Positions 5,889-6,453 of a DNA stretch of 6,453 bases are shown in pieces (the first letter of the stretch is position 1; every line of letters begins with the position of its first letter). Under the pieces are notes generated by a model, which worked only from the letters and a program-made list of their open reading frames with translations, made no database searches and was not told where the DNA came from. The translations under genes and the position numbers were made by a program. This DNA comes from Bacteroidales bacterium. GTDB taxonomy: Bacteria; Bacteroidota; Bacteroidia; Bacteroidales; UBA3824. Location of the stretch: positions 1 through 6,453 of the forward strand of contig JAEEXW010000175.1 of NCBI GenBank assembly GCA_016287995.1, in the 5' to 3' direction.

Positions 5889-6453
5889 ATGAATCCGATT
5901 AGAGTGAAATTCAAAGCGGAGTCCTCGTATTTGGAAACGCTTTTGGCAGAATATAAAAATAGGTATCCGAAAAATTTTTCGGAAATGGTGAGAATTGGTT
6001 TACCATTGTTTATGATAGTATTTTCCTTGATGTTGGGAGTTAATTTTTTTGTTAACGGCTCTGGCGACGAGTCTGTCGGTTTTGCGGCAGTAGGAATGGT
6101 TTTGTTTATATTTGGAATTGTTTTGTACGCAAAATTTGCCAAATTGATTCACAAAGGCGACAATGCATTTGTCCGTGAAAAAATCAATGCCATTCAAAAA
6201 GATTTTGAAACGTATCCCGATGTTAAAAACTATGCGGCAAAATGTTCTGACGAGTTGACAGCAGCAGAAAAACGCAAAGCAAAAATCAAAATGGTATATT
6301 ATTGTGTTTTCGGCGGATTTTTGCTAATTTTCGGTGGTTACATTTTTTGGGGCGCAACAAAGGCGATTTCACATTTTTGGGACAAAAATAGCGGAAAGGC
6401 GATATATAATGCGGTTGACTATGATGGTTATTATGTTATTCTGCATTTAAAAG
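5889..6453 (+). CDS. Uncharacterised three-helix membrane protein, probable paralogue of the preceding membrane module (C-terminus cut off)
   Basis: From ATG 5889 the frame is open to the window end, giving 188 residues with no stop. It starts 12 bp after the previous stop, behind an A/T-rich stretch. Hydrophobic segments lie at about 37-56, 64-84 and 135-155. The order helix hairpin, charged loop of about 50 residues, third helix, then outside domain repeats that of the upstream zinc-ribbon protein. The loops share features: GDNAF (90-94) against ADNEF (236-240), a following DVKNYAAKCSDELTAAEKRK against EAKQLLNNYAAEIAKVKKQR, and a similar distance to the third helix. The zinc ribbons are absent; the N-terminus is a short charged segment (MNPIRVKFKAESSYLETLLA). 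The domain after the third helix is just beginning (DYDGYYVILHLK) when the window ends. Function unknown; a partner or divergent copy of its neighbour is an inference. Confidence 0.82.
   Translation, partial: MNPIRVKFKAESSYLETLLAEYKNRYPKNFSEMVRIGLPLFMIVFSLMLGVNFFVNGSGDESVGFAAVGMVLFIFGIVLYAKFAKLIHKGDNAFVREKINAIQKDFETYPDVKNYAAKCSDELTAAEKRKAKIKMVYYCVFGGFLLIFGGYIFWGATKAISHFWDKNSGKAIYNAVDYDGYYVILHLK

Noticed and set aside
409..6453. Possible defence, toxin-antitoxin or phage module
   Set aside because: There are no nuclease, helicase, reverse transcriptase, TIR, toxin, integrase or transposase motifs and no terminal repeats; the products are envelope proteins.

Overview
The window looks like chromosomal DNA from a Bacteroidota bacterium, probably of the Bacteroidales. 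It is AT-rich. The -7 boxes upstream of two genes read TATCTTTG, matching the TAnnTTTG promoter element of this phylum. Start codons are preceded by A/T-rich stretches rather than strong Shine-Dalgarno sites. Two proteins carry lipobox signal peptides ending FSC followed by GG, and one carries a signal peptide ending NA/Q; both are common in this group. I cannot name the genus from the sequence.

Layout: at the left edge (1-267, minus strand) is the N-terminal part of an acyltransferase-3 family membrane protein that runs off the window. A 141-bp AT-rich divergent region (268-408) follows, with a good promoter for the acyltransferase and a -7 box for the rightward genes. From 409 to the right edge, six genes lie on the plus strand with gaps of 66, 15, 27, 44 and 12 bp and no convincing terminator between them, so they look like one transcription unit. 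In order they are: a protein with a membrane segment at each end (409-1314); a secreted protein with a calcium-binding FG-GAP/VCBS-like motif (1381-2340); a lipoprotein (2356-3201); a second lipoprotein with an internal duplication (3229-4410); a double zinc-ribbon protein with three membrane segments (4455-5876); and a three-membrane-segment protein cut by the window end (5889 onward) that appears to share its membrane module with the preceding gene.

All six rightward products are predicted to be membrane-bound, exported or lipid-anchored, so the unit is best read as an uncharacterised cell-envelope gene cluster. None has a function I can name. The most distinctive sequence signals are a 43-bp perfect direct repeat shared by the signal peptides of the two lipoproteins although their mature domains look unrelated, a weaker version of the same leader on the secreted protein, the tandem duplication inside the second lipoprotein, and the likely paralogy of the last two membrane proteins. 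I saw no RNA gene, insertion sequence, CRISPR array, phage gene or recognised defence system.
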